This document shows positions 46,581 to 57,280 of a DNA stretch of 64,000 nt, in pieces; position 1 is the stretch's first letter, and every line of letters begins with the position of its first letter. Under the pieces are notes generated by a model, which saw only the letters and a list, made by a program, of their open reading frames with translations, searched no databases and had not been told where the DNA came from. Both the position numbers and the translations under genes were made by a program. This DNA comes from Beta vulgaris subsp. vulgaris (taxonomy: Eukaryota > Streptophyta > Magnoliopsida > Caryophyllales > Amaranthaceae). Location of the stretch: positions 47,952,787 through 48,016,786 of the forward strand of contig NC_079202.1 of assembly GCF_026745355.1 (NCBI RefSeq). Reading direction: 5' to 3'.

Positions 46581-47268
46581 CTGATGTTGTTGTTGACCCT
46601 TGAGTTTTGAAGATAACTTAACCACAAAAGACATCTTGTATTTTATTTATGATGTTGCTATGTAATTCATTCTCGAACAAAGAGAATACTTGATCGAAGA
46701 TTAAGATGGAGAATTAATCAAAGATCGAAGTGAAGATTTTCGAATGATGAAGTATCAAGCTTGGAGTGAAGATTAGAATACATTAGGGTGTATTTAATAT
46801 CTTCTTGTTAAGGTTGAGTGAATGCTCAATTTAGTTTGTGTTGAATTCTCAAACGGAACTTGGTTCTGTTCCCATGAAAGGAATAGACACTGGCACAGTT
46901 AGGAACAAGGTTAAGGAACACACTTAGAAACAACTTAAGGAACCCCTAATGTTTTCTAAGTGGTGCGCCTAACATTATTTGTGCGCCCAACTGGTTAGTA
47001 GGAATCCTAAGTTAGTTTTGACTAGATCCACTATTTTAGCGAGTTTGTTATTAGTTTGTTAGGAAAAGATTTAAAATGATTATCAGTTTTAATTAGGATA
47101 ATATCAAACCTTTTAAATCTTATCTTTTATATTTTAATTTAAACCAAAAGATTTTGTTTTCAAAATCAAATATAATTTACGGTTATAAAAGGATTTTCTT
47201 TTTAAATACAAAAAAATGATTATTTGGTTTTAATTAACTTATTGATAAAGATATTTTCCTAAAAACTA

Positions 47269-47526
47269 CTCCCTCCGTCTGTTATTAGTTTACCCCTTTC
47301 TTTGGGGCACATTTGCCGAGATACTAATTTGAACCTTAATATCTCTTATTTTCGATAAGCAAAATTACAAAAAGTTGATATTTGGATAATACACATTGAG
47401 ACGAATCCAACAAGATCTCACATGACTATATTTTTCCTTAAATACAAATTACAAAAGATAGTCAAAGTCATGTATGTGAATAGTGTCAAAAGTCAAAAGG
47501 GGTAAACTAATAAAAGACGGAGGGAG
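47269..47526. mobile_element. Stowaway-like MITE, 258 bp
   Basis: Inverted ends CTCCCTCCGTCTGTTATTAG and, from the right, CTCCCTCCGTCTTTTATTAG are flanked by TA on both sides. It is the best-preserved member of a group with relics at 36.6, 37.9 and 61.8 kb. It lies in the Sirevirus-like LTR. Confidence 0.9.
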
Positions 47527-48076
47527 TATTTAAAATAAACATTTTAATTACTCCCCAAGTAATCAGAAATCACGCCTAAACACACTACTGCTACACGTTT
47601 GTAGTTAGTGGTTAGTGGGCTTAATTAATTACTTCCCAAGTCTAAATTAATTTAATTAGATTAATTACTCCCCAAGCATTTACAAATTACGAAATGTTTT
47701 ACTGCTTCTTATGTTTAAGTTAATTAGTGGGGTGAGTAGGTTATTTATTTCTCAACAAATATTTAATATACACTAATTAATTAATTAAGTTATAGACATC
47801 ATGGGATAATGGATCTAAGTAGTGGATAGTTTATGTCTTGCCTAAATACTCTATAAATAGGCGCCTAAACCTTAGATCAATGCGTGTTTGACTTAGCTAA
47901 ATATCCTTAGTTGTCTTAAAAGTCAGTGACGTTCCTAAGAGAATTCATACTTACTTTATTCGAGTTGTTACTCTTCCATTGTTTTACAAATTGTATTTTT
48001 AGGTAAAGGGTTTGAGTGAAATCTTGTAAGTGTGAAAAGCTTTGAGTGAAGCGAGAGAAAGAGAAAGAGAAAGTAA

Positions 48077-49824
48077 CACTAGTAGAATAAATGCTACTTG
48101 CTGTGGTTAAAAAGTGCCCTATTACTGCGGTTTGGGACGCGCAGCAATTAAGGGCGCAGCAATAGGTATTAATAATATTGCTGCGGTTTTAAACCGCAGC
48201 AATATATACCAATATTGTTGCGGTTTTTTAGGCCAAACCGCAGTAATTTTATTATGTATTATCTAATTAACACGGAATATTGTTGCGGTTTTGGGCCAGA
48301 AACCGCAGCAATATGCTATAATTAACAATAAAAAATAGGGATATTGCTGCGGTTCCTATTGAAAACCGCAGCAATATGTACTGCTACAGACAAAAAAAAA
48401 AAATTTTTTTTTTCATATTGACATCAAATTTGATAAATAAAAATGCTGAAAAAAATAAAACACAACAAATTCAATGTAATGATAAACAAAACTTTCTCAT
48501 ATAATTGAGATATCAATTTCAACTAAAGCAACACAACATATGCATAAACAAAAACTGACTTCAAACATTTACATTGTTCTTTACAAATCTGATAAATAAC
48601 CCTTTTCATTTCTTCATTTGTTTTTGGTCGTCTCTGTCTCTGTCATATTGCTCAAATAAGTTGTATTTTTCGCAGTCTTTTCTTTCCCCTGAAATTCTCT
48701 TGAACCTTCCAACAAACACAGAAGACATACAGAGAGAATTACGGGTGAAAAAAAAATTACACAAAAAAAAACAGAACTGGATCTATATATCCAAGTATTG
48801 TCTATCTGAATCTGAGGACTATGGTATCTCAGAATATGTACGCACAAGCAACAGAAGTCAGCACGGAGGTAATAAGTATTAAGATGAGATTGACACCGTT
48901 GTTGTCAAGGATATCAACTCCTGGGATACATCTAACAGTGGGTTCAGGTTTCCCAACAACCTCCAATTGGGAATTGTCGACGGCGAACACGGACGACGGA
49001 GAACAACCGGCGACGGCGAACACGGGCGACGGAGAACAACCGGTGACGGCGAGTAGAACTGGAACTGAAGCTTGTGACGGCGACGGCAAAAGGGTGAGAC
49101 CACGAGCGGAAATCTGAAAAAATCGATATGAAAAAATCAAAAAAATGAAAAAAACGATCTGAAATAATAAAAAAGGGAAAAAAACAGATCTGAAATATTT
49201 TTAAAAAACAAAAAAATACACAAATCTTAAAAAATCGAAATGAAAAAAAAACGAGAAAAGATAAAAAAAAAAATGCAAGGAGTCTTCGATCTGAAAACGA
49301 GGAAATCTTCGAGTCTTCATGAAATCTTCGAGCCTTCATGAAATCTTCGAGCCTGATAATGATAGAACGATCGACGAAGAGGAGAGAGGGGAGAGATCGT
49401 GTGAGGGAGCAACGATTGAGACGAAGAGGAGAGATATCGCGTCAAGGAGCAACGACTGAGGACTGAGGAGAGGGGAGAGAGATGAGAGAGAGGAGAGAGG
49501 AGAGAGGAGAGAGAGGCGCATGAGTTAGCGGAAAGGGTTTGGTTTAGGGTTTGGATTTTATTAGTGGGGGAGGCGCGAGAATGAGGAGCGTGTTTAAGTG
49601 TTTGGTTTATATTGCTGCGGTCCTACGTGGAAACCGCAGCAATATTAGCTTGCCTGGCCCCGCATTTTGTTAAAAATTAATCCGTTGGACAATATTGTTG
49701 CGGTTTTGGGCGGGAACCGCAGCAATATTGCAATTTCTACTTTCTTTTTTTGCGTGTTATATTGCTGCGTATAGGTAAAACCGCAGCAATATCACCGCAG
49801 CAAATAGCATTTATTCTACCAGTG
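48077..49824. mobile_element. Non-autonomous CACTA element, 1.75 kb, with palindromic subterminal repeats
   Basis: Ends CACTAGTAGAATAAATGCTA and, from the right, CACTGGTAGAATAAATGCTA are flanked by TAA on both sides (48074-48076, 49825-49827). The subterminal zones hold inverted pairs ATTGCTGCGG...CCGCAGCAAT, four on the left (48178-48381) and three on the right (49610-49795), each able to form a hairpin. The interior has no transposase. It belongs to a different CACTA family from 454-18644. Confidence 0.9.
48975..49050. repeat. 33-bp tandem duplication inside the CACTA element
   Basis: Two units of ACGGCGAACACGG-CGACGGAG-AACAACCGG lie side by side with two or three differences. Open frames of 98-131 aa cross it on both strands; none has a motif I recognise. 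Confidence 0.7.
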
Positions 49825-50151
49825 TAACTTCGAGTGAAGTTTGAGAGGAACGACAGTTGTGGGAACTATTGTTGGGAACTTGAGTTTAGGAACTTTAGTT
49901 GTGGCTGTAGAAAAAAGTAATAGGTTTGTAAATAGAGTCGTTTGGCCTATTATAGTGGAAAGTTTGAGTTAAAATTCCTTGTGGTCGAGGTTGTTTCTTC
50001 CTATTGGACCTAGGAAGTTTTTCCTCGCTAAAATCTCTCGTGTTCTCTTTGTGTGTTCCCAAGTTAACTTTTAATTACGCAAAAAGTATAACATGTTCTC
50101 TCACTATAATTCACCCTCACCCCTCTTATAGTGCTCATATTACACAACAAT

Positions 50152-50163
50152 TGGTATAAGAGC
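50152..50163 (+). promoter_or_regulatory. Primer-binding site of the Sirevirus-like element
   Basis: TGGTATAAGAGC, one base different from the usual initiator tRNA-Met complement TGGTATCAGAGC, lies 3 bp after the LTR. Confidence 0.8.
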
Positions 50164-50214
50164 CGGAACTCTAAAAATACAGGAAACCCTATTGAGTTCA
50201 AAATCTTGGAAAAT

Positions 50215-50672
50215 ATGAATACTAGAGAGAAAATGGAAGAAGGATACTCTACATAGAGGCCACCAATGTTCAATGGCAAGTTCTATACCTATTGGAAGAA
50301 CGGAATGGAAATCTTCATCAAAGCCGAAAATTACCATGTATGGAGAGTCATAGAGGTAGGCGATTTTGAAGTCACTACCACTAATGACAAGAACGAGGTA
50401 ATTCCTAAATCCATGTCTGATTTCGATAAAGAAGATTTCGTAAAAAATGGAAATTAATGCTCTTGCTATAAAACTGCTTTATTGTGGTCTTGGACCTCAT
50501 GACACAATCGTGTCATAGGATGCAAAACCGTAAAACAGATGTGGGATCTCTTTGAAGTCACTCATGAAGGTACGAGTGAGGTTAAGAGATCGAAAATAAA
50601 TCTTTTGATGAATCAATATGAACTCTTTCAAATGAAACCAAAAGAATCTCATGAGTAAAGAATTTGAAATGA
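50215..50672 (+). pseudogene. copia gag N-terminal part, truncated
   Basis: From the ATG at 50215 the frame passes a stop at 50254 and continues as a UBN2-type gag domain: NGKFYTYWKNGMEIF, DKEDFVK, then after a frame change near 50450 TVKQMWDLFEVTHEGTSEVK and LLMNQYELFQM. It ends at the internal deletion near 50670. Confidence 0.75.
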
Positions 50673-50679
50673 GTATGAT

Positions 50680-51524
50680 ATGGGTGAGCTCAATTTCTTC
50701 TTGGGGTTGCAAATCAAACAAATAGAAGAAGGAATCTACATCCATCAACAAAAGTATATCAAGGAACTACTGAGAAAGTATGGTTTGGAGGCTTCTAAAG
50801 TAAATCATACACCTATGGGAACTTCAACTAGGTTGGATGAGGATGCTATAGGAACAAGTGTGGATCAAACCAAGTATCGAGGTATGATTGGCTCATTATT
50901 ATATCTAACTATAAGTCGTCCCAATATTGCTTTCAGTGTGGGTCTATGTGCGAGGTTTCAAGCCAATCCAAAGGAATATCATCTCACAACAGTGAAGAGA
51001 ATCCTAAGATACCTCGAAGGAACAGATGATTTGACTTGTTCTATTCGAGAAGTGATACCTTTGAATTGAAAGGATTTGCAGATGCTGACTATGCTGGAGA
51101 TCTAGTCAATAGAAAGAGTACATCATGTATGGTTCAGTTCCTTAGTCATAGTTTAGTTTCTTGGAGTACCAAGAAGCAAAACACAGTTGTTTTATCTATA
51201 GCTGAGGCTGAATATGTTGCAGCAGCAGCATGTTGTTCCCAAATGCTATGGATAAAACAACAACTTCGTGACTATGGAATTGACTTTGATTGTGTTCCTA
51301 TCTATTGTGATAATACTAGTGCTATTAGTATTTTTAAAGATCATGTGCATCATTCTACAGTTAAGCATATCCATATTAGACATCATTTTCTTAAGGACAA
51401 TGTTGAAAAGGGCCTTATTAAAATAGAATTTTGTGAAACTGAACATCAGATTGCTGATATTCTAACTAAGCCCTTAAATAGAGATATATTTGAAAAACTG
51501 ACACTTGAAACTTGGCTTGATTAA
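50680..51524 (+). pseudogene. copia RT C-terminal part and RNase H
   Basis: The first piece (50680-51069) starts within RT after its catalytic motif (GELNFFLGLQI) and reads through YRGMIGSLLYLT. A one-base frame change near 51050 leads to RNase H (51036-51524; GFADADYAGD, STKKQNTVVLSIAEAEYVA, YCDNTSAI, TKHIHIRHH-type block, ADILTKPL). It ends at a normal pol stop at 51524. There is no protease, integrase or RT active site. Confidence 0.88.
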
Positions 51525-52153
51525 ATTGAAATAATTACTATAATCTTTCTCCTTATTGGTTTGACTCTTTGGCATTATGTATGTGTGAATAAATTTGATG
51601 TTTTTATTTGATTAAATGCATCATAACTTTTATATGATTATTTCATATGTATAAGTGAAAATGTCTGAGAACTGCTCACCAAGGTCCAATAATATTACCC
51701 TTAGTGTTCATAAGACAATTCTATGCCTTAATAGTTAAACAAGGGATTAAAGGATTAATTGCGTTCCAAAGTAGCAAATTCGATGTTCTCATTCGCCGTT
51801 CTTAAACGCTGCTCCCAGCGTATTAAATCTAGGATTTCCTTCATTTTTCGAAATTCAAATTAAAATCCAAAAATATTTTGTTCAGATTTTTTTCCTAAAA
51901 ATCTGACCTTACTCCCTTTATTCTTTCCTAATATCTCTCAAATTAGTTGGGAAATATTATCTTGTAATTATCTTTAATTTCTTTATTTAATTTTCTTTAT
52001 CTTTTATTTCCTCTCTCCTCAAACCGTGTACTATACACGGTTAAGTAAAAAAAAATTACTTTCCATCTTCCTCCATTAATTACTTCCAAGCTTTCCCACT
52101 AAACCAAAATTGCACCTCTTCATCACAATAAAATTGTCCCCCCCTTCACAAAC
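51525..52153 (+). other. Post-pol spacer of the Sirevirus-like element
   Basis: AT-rich, without ORFs. It separates pol from the third ORF, as in other Sireviruses. Nothing else seen. Confidence 0.5.
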
Positions 52154-54393
52154 ATGAACATCTCAAAAACTCCTCACTCTCTCACTAACCAAAAACTCGA
52201 AAAACCCTCTCCCTCTTCCACACACACCGAATCTCCAACTCCCATGGATATCTCACCAAATCCACCAAAATGGATCTTGAGAAAAAGGAAACAAAGTAAA
52301 GAAACTTGGGAAATGGATGTTGAAGAATCGCATCCAAAGATTGAGGGGGAACCTGTTGTTCCTGTGAGAGGAACAACCAAGATCGCGAAAAGGAAATCAG
52401 TCGCATCTCGGTATGTTCATGGTTTATGTGTTGATTTTACTTGGTGTAGAAGGGTAAATTTTAAACAATTGCTTGATTTGATAAAATTTCAATGTTGGGA
52501 ACATCTCTTTGAAAATTGCTATGGCCAATGTCTAGTTCCCAAACTTATGGACGAATTTTTTGATCTCTTTTCAATTGATAAGGAAGGGAATTGTTCTGCT
52601 CTTGTTAGAGGAACCCAAATTGATTTTAATGCTGAATTTTTGGGAAATATGTTTGGTGTTCCTGTGACGGGAACCGATGTTTACTTCAAGAAACAACGAG
52701 GTTCTTACCCATTTTCCAATATATCCTTTGATGAATTAATTGTGAAATATGGTGCTAAACGAGGTACTACTTTTCTTGATCACAATCTCTTATCCCCCTA
52801 CCACAAAATCCTTTTCCATATTCTCAAGAAAGCTATTTTGCCTCGCCTTTCTAAACGTTCTCAAGTTGGCATACATGTTAGACTTGATTTACATTCATTG
52901 CCTAGCTTCCCGTAAACCAATAAATTTTCCTTCCTTAATGATTCAACACATAAGTCATTGTACTGAAAACGGGTTTGTCGTTGGTTATGGAGCTCTTGTT
53001 ACGGGAATTCTAATTAAGTTTAATGTGAAGCTTAATGGAGTTCCTAATATTGGTGTGACAACGGGAAATTTGCTGAATGCTAGGGCCTTGAATAATTTGA
53101 ATGTGTGTATTATTGATGGAGATGTGATTAAAGTAAGAGCCAATGTGTATGATGATGAGGAAGAAGATGAATGTGTTGGAGAAGAGGATGATGAAATCGA
53201 AATAGAGGTAGAAAAAGAAATAGAAAAAGAAAAGAAAACTGAATAAATCGAAAAAGAAAAAGACAAGAAAAATGAAAAACTAGAAAAAGAAAAACATAGA
53301 GAAGAAAGAGCAAGGAAAAATGGAAGAAGGTGGTTGAAATGGAAGAATTGGAGAAACCGGTTTTGAGAGCTTCTCGAACTAGTCAGAGAGTTCGAAACAT
53401 GAAGGTGTTGAACTCTCCTTCTTTTGTGCTTGATGCGGATGATAGCATTGATGATGATGAAGTTCGGGTGATCGCCAAAGAAGCTTATGAGGCTTGCATT
53501 CCTCCATCTAGGGAACAATTCCCTATTCCCATGGACACCACTTTACCTAAAACGGCATCTCCACCTCCTTCTAAACCATAAAACACTCCAATCCCTCCTC
53601 CTTCCAAATCACCTACATCTCTTGTTACCAAGGAAAAGAAACCTGCAGTTGTTCCCATCTCAAAGGAACAAACTGTTGTTCCTGATACTAAAGAACACCC
53701 TGTCAAAACCAACCCACATAACTCCTCACCTTCTTCATCCCAAAACCCTACCATTGGTGCTACTTGGGGGGCGTTTGGATCATATAATGGTATGGGTTTG
53801 GAATCAGGAATGAAACCAAGGTGGTATGGGTTTGGAACTTGATACTTAATACCTTGCTTTTGGTTTCATTTAGGAATGAAAAATCTTCTTTTATTTGATA
53901 CCTAGATGTAAGGTATGAGCCATAACCCCCCCCCCCCATGGGTTTCTAAACCCCATACCTTATGGGTTTGAGGTATGGGTTTAAAATTTAGAAATAAGTT
54001 AAACAAACATTAGGTATAGGTTTTGTTCATTCCAAACCCATACCTCATACCTAAAACTAGTGAACCAAACATCCCCTTATACCTTTGTCATGCACGAAGG
54101 TTAGATTACTTGTTTACATTGGTTATGGGTCACTCGGAAGCTATGATGGAATTCGCTAATGAAGCAAAGGGAGTGAATGTGTTAGTGCAAGGATTGATGG
54201 TCAAAAATTGATTATGGAGCAACTTGGAGATATGACCACGTCCCTCCAAAAGATGACTAAGAAGTTGACGCATTTGGAGGATACCGTGTTCAAGCTTGAT
54301 CAAACTGTCGCAAGCAATCATAAGGAAGTGATGACTAAGTTGGATGATGTGGTGAAAGAAGTGGTCGAACAACCCTCCTCTCCTAAGCCTTAA
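52154..54393 (+). pseudogene. Third (post-pol) ORF of the Sirevirus-like element, broken
   Basis: The first 253-codon frame (52154-52915) has a Ser/Pro-rich N-terminus and a globular part. The frame shifts near 52880 into 52900-53246, which ends in a Glu/Lys-rich acidic stretch. A further piece (53330-53581) and a Pro-rich segment follow, then a MITE (53766-54076), then a heptad-like coiled-coil end (54208-54393). In Sireviruses the ORF in this place is often called env-like, though an envelope function is unproven. I see no signal peptide or clear membrane helix. It is not functional as read. Confidence 0.6.
53766..54076. mobile_element. MITE (PIF/Harbinger-like or hAT-like), 311 bp
   Basis: Inverted ends GGGGGGCGTTTGGATCA and, from the right, GGGGATGTTTGGTTCAC enclose repeated CCATACC/GGTATGG arms that pair with each other. 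Target duplication is unclear (CTT and TTA outside). It interrupts the third ORF. Confidence 0.7.
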
Positions 54394-54698
54394 ACATTTT
54401 TCTTAGTTTACTTTTCTTATTATGGGAACAAATTTTTTTTGTGTGTGTGTATTTTATTTCTTTCTCTCCTTCACATGCTACAAAGGAACAATATTAATTT
54501 GCTAATTCTCAGTTGAATATTTTTACATGTGTGCGTCTCTTGAATGAATAATATTTTTGGATTGGCGGTTTTTGAGAGTTGAATGATTTCTTCGTGTATA
54601 CTAACCAAATTGTTTCTAACAAAGTTTGATGGTGTGATTTGTTTTGATAGATAAATTTCATCTTTTTGAAATCGCGGAATAATGTTTTTGAAGATGCC

Positions 54699-54710
54699 AA
54701 AGGGGGAAAG
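54699..54710 (+). promoter_or_regulatory. Polypurine tract of the Sirevirus-like element
   Basis: AAAGGGGGAAAG preceded by GATGCC is the usual kind of plus-strand primer before a Sirevirus 3' LTR. The sequence after it does not match the 5' LTR start, so the 3' LTR is lost or replaced. Confidence 0.65.
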
Positions 54711-54911
54711 AGAAAGGAAATAAGAGTAATACTTAAAATCGTGTTTTTCTCTTAGTTAAAAAATAAAAAGTCTATTAGAATTTAACTTAGTTGAATTACT
54801 TTGTTAAAAGAGTTTTATATGACTTATGTAAATTCAATATTATATTGTATATGTTTTGACCGCATCCCTTCCGTTTTTTTCCAAAAGTGGAATAAAGGAG
54901 ATCTCAACTTG

Positions 54912-55195
54912 CCAAGGGTGATATTCGATCCCAAGACCTCCTGGAACTGGGAGGGAAGCTCTAACCATTAGTCTATCCCTCACTCTGATTAAAATAAATT
55001 CACATGATGATCCCCTTTTTAGAGTTTTAGAGGAATATCCTGATTTTATACCCTAAGGGCGAGATTCAATCCCAAGACCTCCTGGAACTGGGAGGAAAAC
55101 TCTAACCATTAGGCTATCCCTCACTCTCATTAAAATAAATTCACATGATGATCCCCTTTTTAGAGTTTTAGAGGAATATCCTGATTTTATACCCT
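54912..55195 (-). repeat. Tandemly duplicated tRNA-derived SINE (141-bp period)
   Basis: Two copies are offset by 141 bp (CCAAGACCTCCTGGAACTGG at 54931 and 55072). On the minus strand each has a box A-like TAGCCTAATGGTTAG and a box B-like GGGATTGAATCTCG, the head of a tRNA-derived SINE. The copies differ at a few positions. No stable cloverleaf, so not a functional tRNA. Confidence 0.7.
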
Positions 55196-55903
55196 GATTG
55201 GAGTCTCGATGTTCATGTTACTTCAGATGGTGGAATTAGAGCGCGAAGTTCTACAAAAATGCATATTATTTGTGATCGTATAGCTAAATATTTATGGCGA
55301 GTTAAACGTCCTCAAGTAAATTAATGTAAAGGATATTAGTTTTTGCATAATGTATTCATAAAGACTTTTTTTTTGCTTTTTAGTTAATGCATATGAATGT
55401 CATCTTATTTTTTTAGTGTTTCACAATCCTAATTTCAAATTATGCTAAATTTGTCTGGAGAGTTAGACAACATTATTGAATTATTGAAAAAGATTTTAAT
55501 TTTCCATATTTATTCATTATAGGATGGTTTTTGCTTTTATAAAGTGTATATATTTGAATATCATATTAAGTCATAAAAATCCAACTAATATTTATCTATT
55601 ATAAAAAGAAAATAATGCATTGTCTTAATAATATAAACAATGAATTTAACCATATAATAATTAATCCTATTATTACAATTAATATCATAACTAAACAATA
55701 TGTCATTTTATCTTATATAATCAAAACAACTATTTTTACCAAACATTTATATTTTAAACAACTACTTTCTCATCTAAAAGCTAACAATTTCTAGCCAACA
55801 ACTAACAGTTATCCCAACCGCTGACAGTTAATCAAACCGCCAACAACTACTCCAACATCTACTTTTACCGAACAGTCCCTAACCAAATGAGCAGTTTGAG
55901 TCA
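55196..55903. other. Intergenic, AT-rich
   Basis: No gene or clear repeat border. Near 55780-55860 there is a run of short similar phrases (AACAACTA, CAACCGC) but no convincing element. Confidence 0.4.
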
Positions 55904-55912
55904 AAGTATTTA

Positions 55913-57008
55913 GGAAAAATTGATTCTAATAATCCAACCTTTGGGCCGTTAAAATAATCCAACCTTTTGATTATTATTTAATAATGCAACCTTTTAGGAC
56001 AATTCGCAAACAATGCACCGTGACCTGTTGAAACAGGTAGGTGACTATTAGAATAGGTTAATTGCACACGTGTCTTGCCCTGATTTGTTGTGATCTAATT
56101 AATCAATGTTAATCTTAATTAAAATAACCAAACAACACCCCCACCCCCACCACCACCACTGCCACTCCCAACAATCTCCATTTCACCCCACCACCACCAC
56201 TGCCAACAACCCCCGCCACCACCATACAACCGCAGTACCAACCACCATTGCCCACCGCAGTACCAACCACCATTGCCAACCGTATTTCACCCACACCACC
56301 ACCACTGCCAACAACCCCATTTCACCCACCCACCACCACTGCCAACAACCCCATATCACCCCACCCCAAACACCACCACCACCATCAGCAAGAAGAAGAG
56401 AGAGATTCGAAGGGAGGGGGGGAGGCGCTGCTGCGGGATTCGAAGGGGGGTGCGAGGGAGGGGAGGGGGAGTGGGAGGGGGATTCGAAGGGGATGCAGGG
56501 AAGAGGGAGGGGGAGGGGGATTCGAAGTGGGATGCGGGGGAGCGAGATAGGGAGGAGGATTCGAAGGGGGATGCGGCGGAGGGGAGAGGGAGGGCTGCTA
56601 CGGGGGAGGGGGCTGGTGCTGGTGGGTGCTCAAAGTGGGGGTAGGGGGGGCAGGGGAGGGCGGGGTGCTCACAGTGGGGTGGGAAGGGCGGTGGAGGGGA
56701 GGGGGTGCTAACAGTGGGGGTCGGGGAGGGGAGGGGGGTGAGGGAGGGCAGGGGAGGGGGGTTCCTGGTGAAGTGATGAGTAAAGGACTAAAGGGTGGTA
56801 AGGGGGAGGAAGAGAGATAGGGAGGGAGGGGTTAGAGAAGAAAAAAAAGAAATATGGAAAAAAAAATTTACAACTTCAACAGGTTACCGGTTTCATGGAT
56901 CATTATGAGCAGATACAACTAAAAGGTTGGATTATTAAATAATAATCAAAAGGTTGGATTATTTTGAGCGGACGGCCCAAAGGTTGGATTATTAAAATCA
57001 ATTTTTTC
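55913..57008. mobile_element. Non-autonomous Mutator-like element upstream of COX6B
   Basis: AAGTATTTA is perfectly duplicated at 55904-55912 and 57009-57017. The inverted ends (GGAAAAATTGATT and GAAAAAATTGATT) extend about 90 bp and contain three AATAATCCAACCTTT-like motifs each. The interior is C/A-rich at about 56130-56390 (CACCACCACC) and then G-rich at about 56410-56830 (GGGGAGGG, repeated GATTCGAAGGGG). This mirrors the layout of 43149-44418. No transposase; the Gly/Arg-rich open frames are compositional. Confidence 0.88.
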
Positions 57009-57047
57009 AAGTATTTATCCAAATTTTTTTAAAAAAATTAAAATTCC

Positions 57048-57086
57048 TATTGGCTCCATGTGGGCCCAGTTATCTCCACACGTGGC
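57048..57086 (+). promoter_or_regulatory. COX6B proximal promoter motifs
   Basis: Between the Mutator-like element and the start codon lie an inverted CCAAT (ATTGG, 57049-57053), TGGGCC (57061-57066), which is a site II-type element common in promoters of nuclear genes for mitochondrial proteins, and CACGTG (57079-57084), a G-box. Function is inferred from motif and position only. Confidence 0.5.
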
Positions 57087-57141
57087 AAACACCAAATGGA
57101 CAGTATTTTCAGGGTAGTCTTCATTGATCCAGTAACACTTT

Positions 57142-57280
57142 CCCCTTTCTCTCTCCACTAGCAGAGAGCAACACCAACTCAACACCTACCCTAAAACCTT
57201 CCTCTCTCTCTCTCCCACTCCGACCTCGTACGCCGTCTATCAACCGCCGTCCATCAACCGCCGTCCATCAACCGCCGTCC
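57142..57280 (+). other. COX6B 5' leader
   Basis: A CT-rich leader (CCTCTCTCTCTCTCCC) ends with three near-identical CAACCGCCGTCCAT units of 14 bp just before the start codon (57241-57283). The third unit overlaps the ATG. Confidence 0.6.

Larger units (their letters stand above)
46582..50149 (+). repeat. 5' LTR of the Sirevirus-like element
   Basis: It runs from TGATGTTGTTG to ACACAACA directly before the primer-binding site. A TATA-like CTATAAATAGG lies near 47850. Without the MITE and the CACTA insertion the LTR is about 1.56 kb. The left border is judged from the TG and the change away from Tekay-like sequence. Confidence 0.7.
46582..54710 (+). mobile_element. Sirevirus-like Ty1/copia element, internally deleted
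   Basis: It has a 5' LTR (about 46582-50149, with two DNA elements inside), primer-binding site (50152), gag start (50215), an RT C-terminal part and RNase H (50680-51524), a third ORF region (52154-54393) and a purine tract (about 54699-54710). Most of gag, the protease, the integrase and the first part of RT are missing between about 50670 and 50680. No 3' LTR follows the purine tract. A third ORF after pol with a coiled-coil end is typical of Sireviruses. Confidence 0.8.

Noticed and set aside
54912..55195. Functional tRNA genes
   Set aside because: Box A and box B phrases are present but acceptor and anticodon stems do not form; better explained as SINE heads.
56106..56820. His/Thr/Pro-rich then Gly/Arg-rich open frames
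   Set aside because: Compositional frames inside the second Mutator-like element; three frames are open at once.
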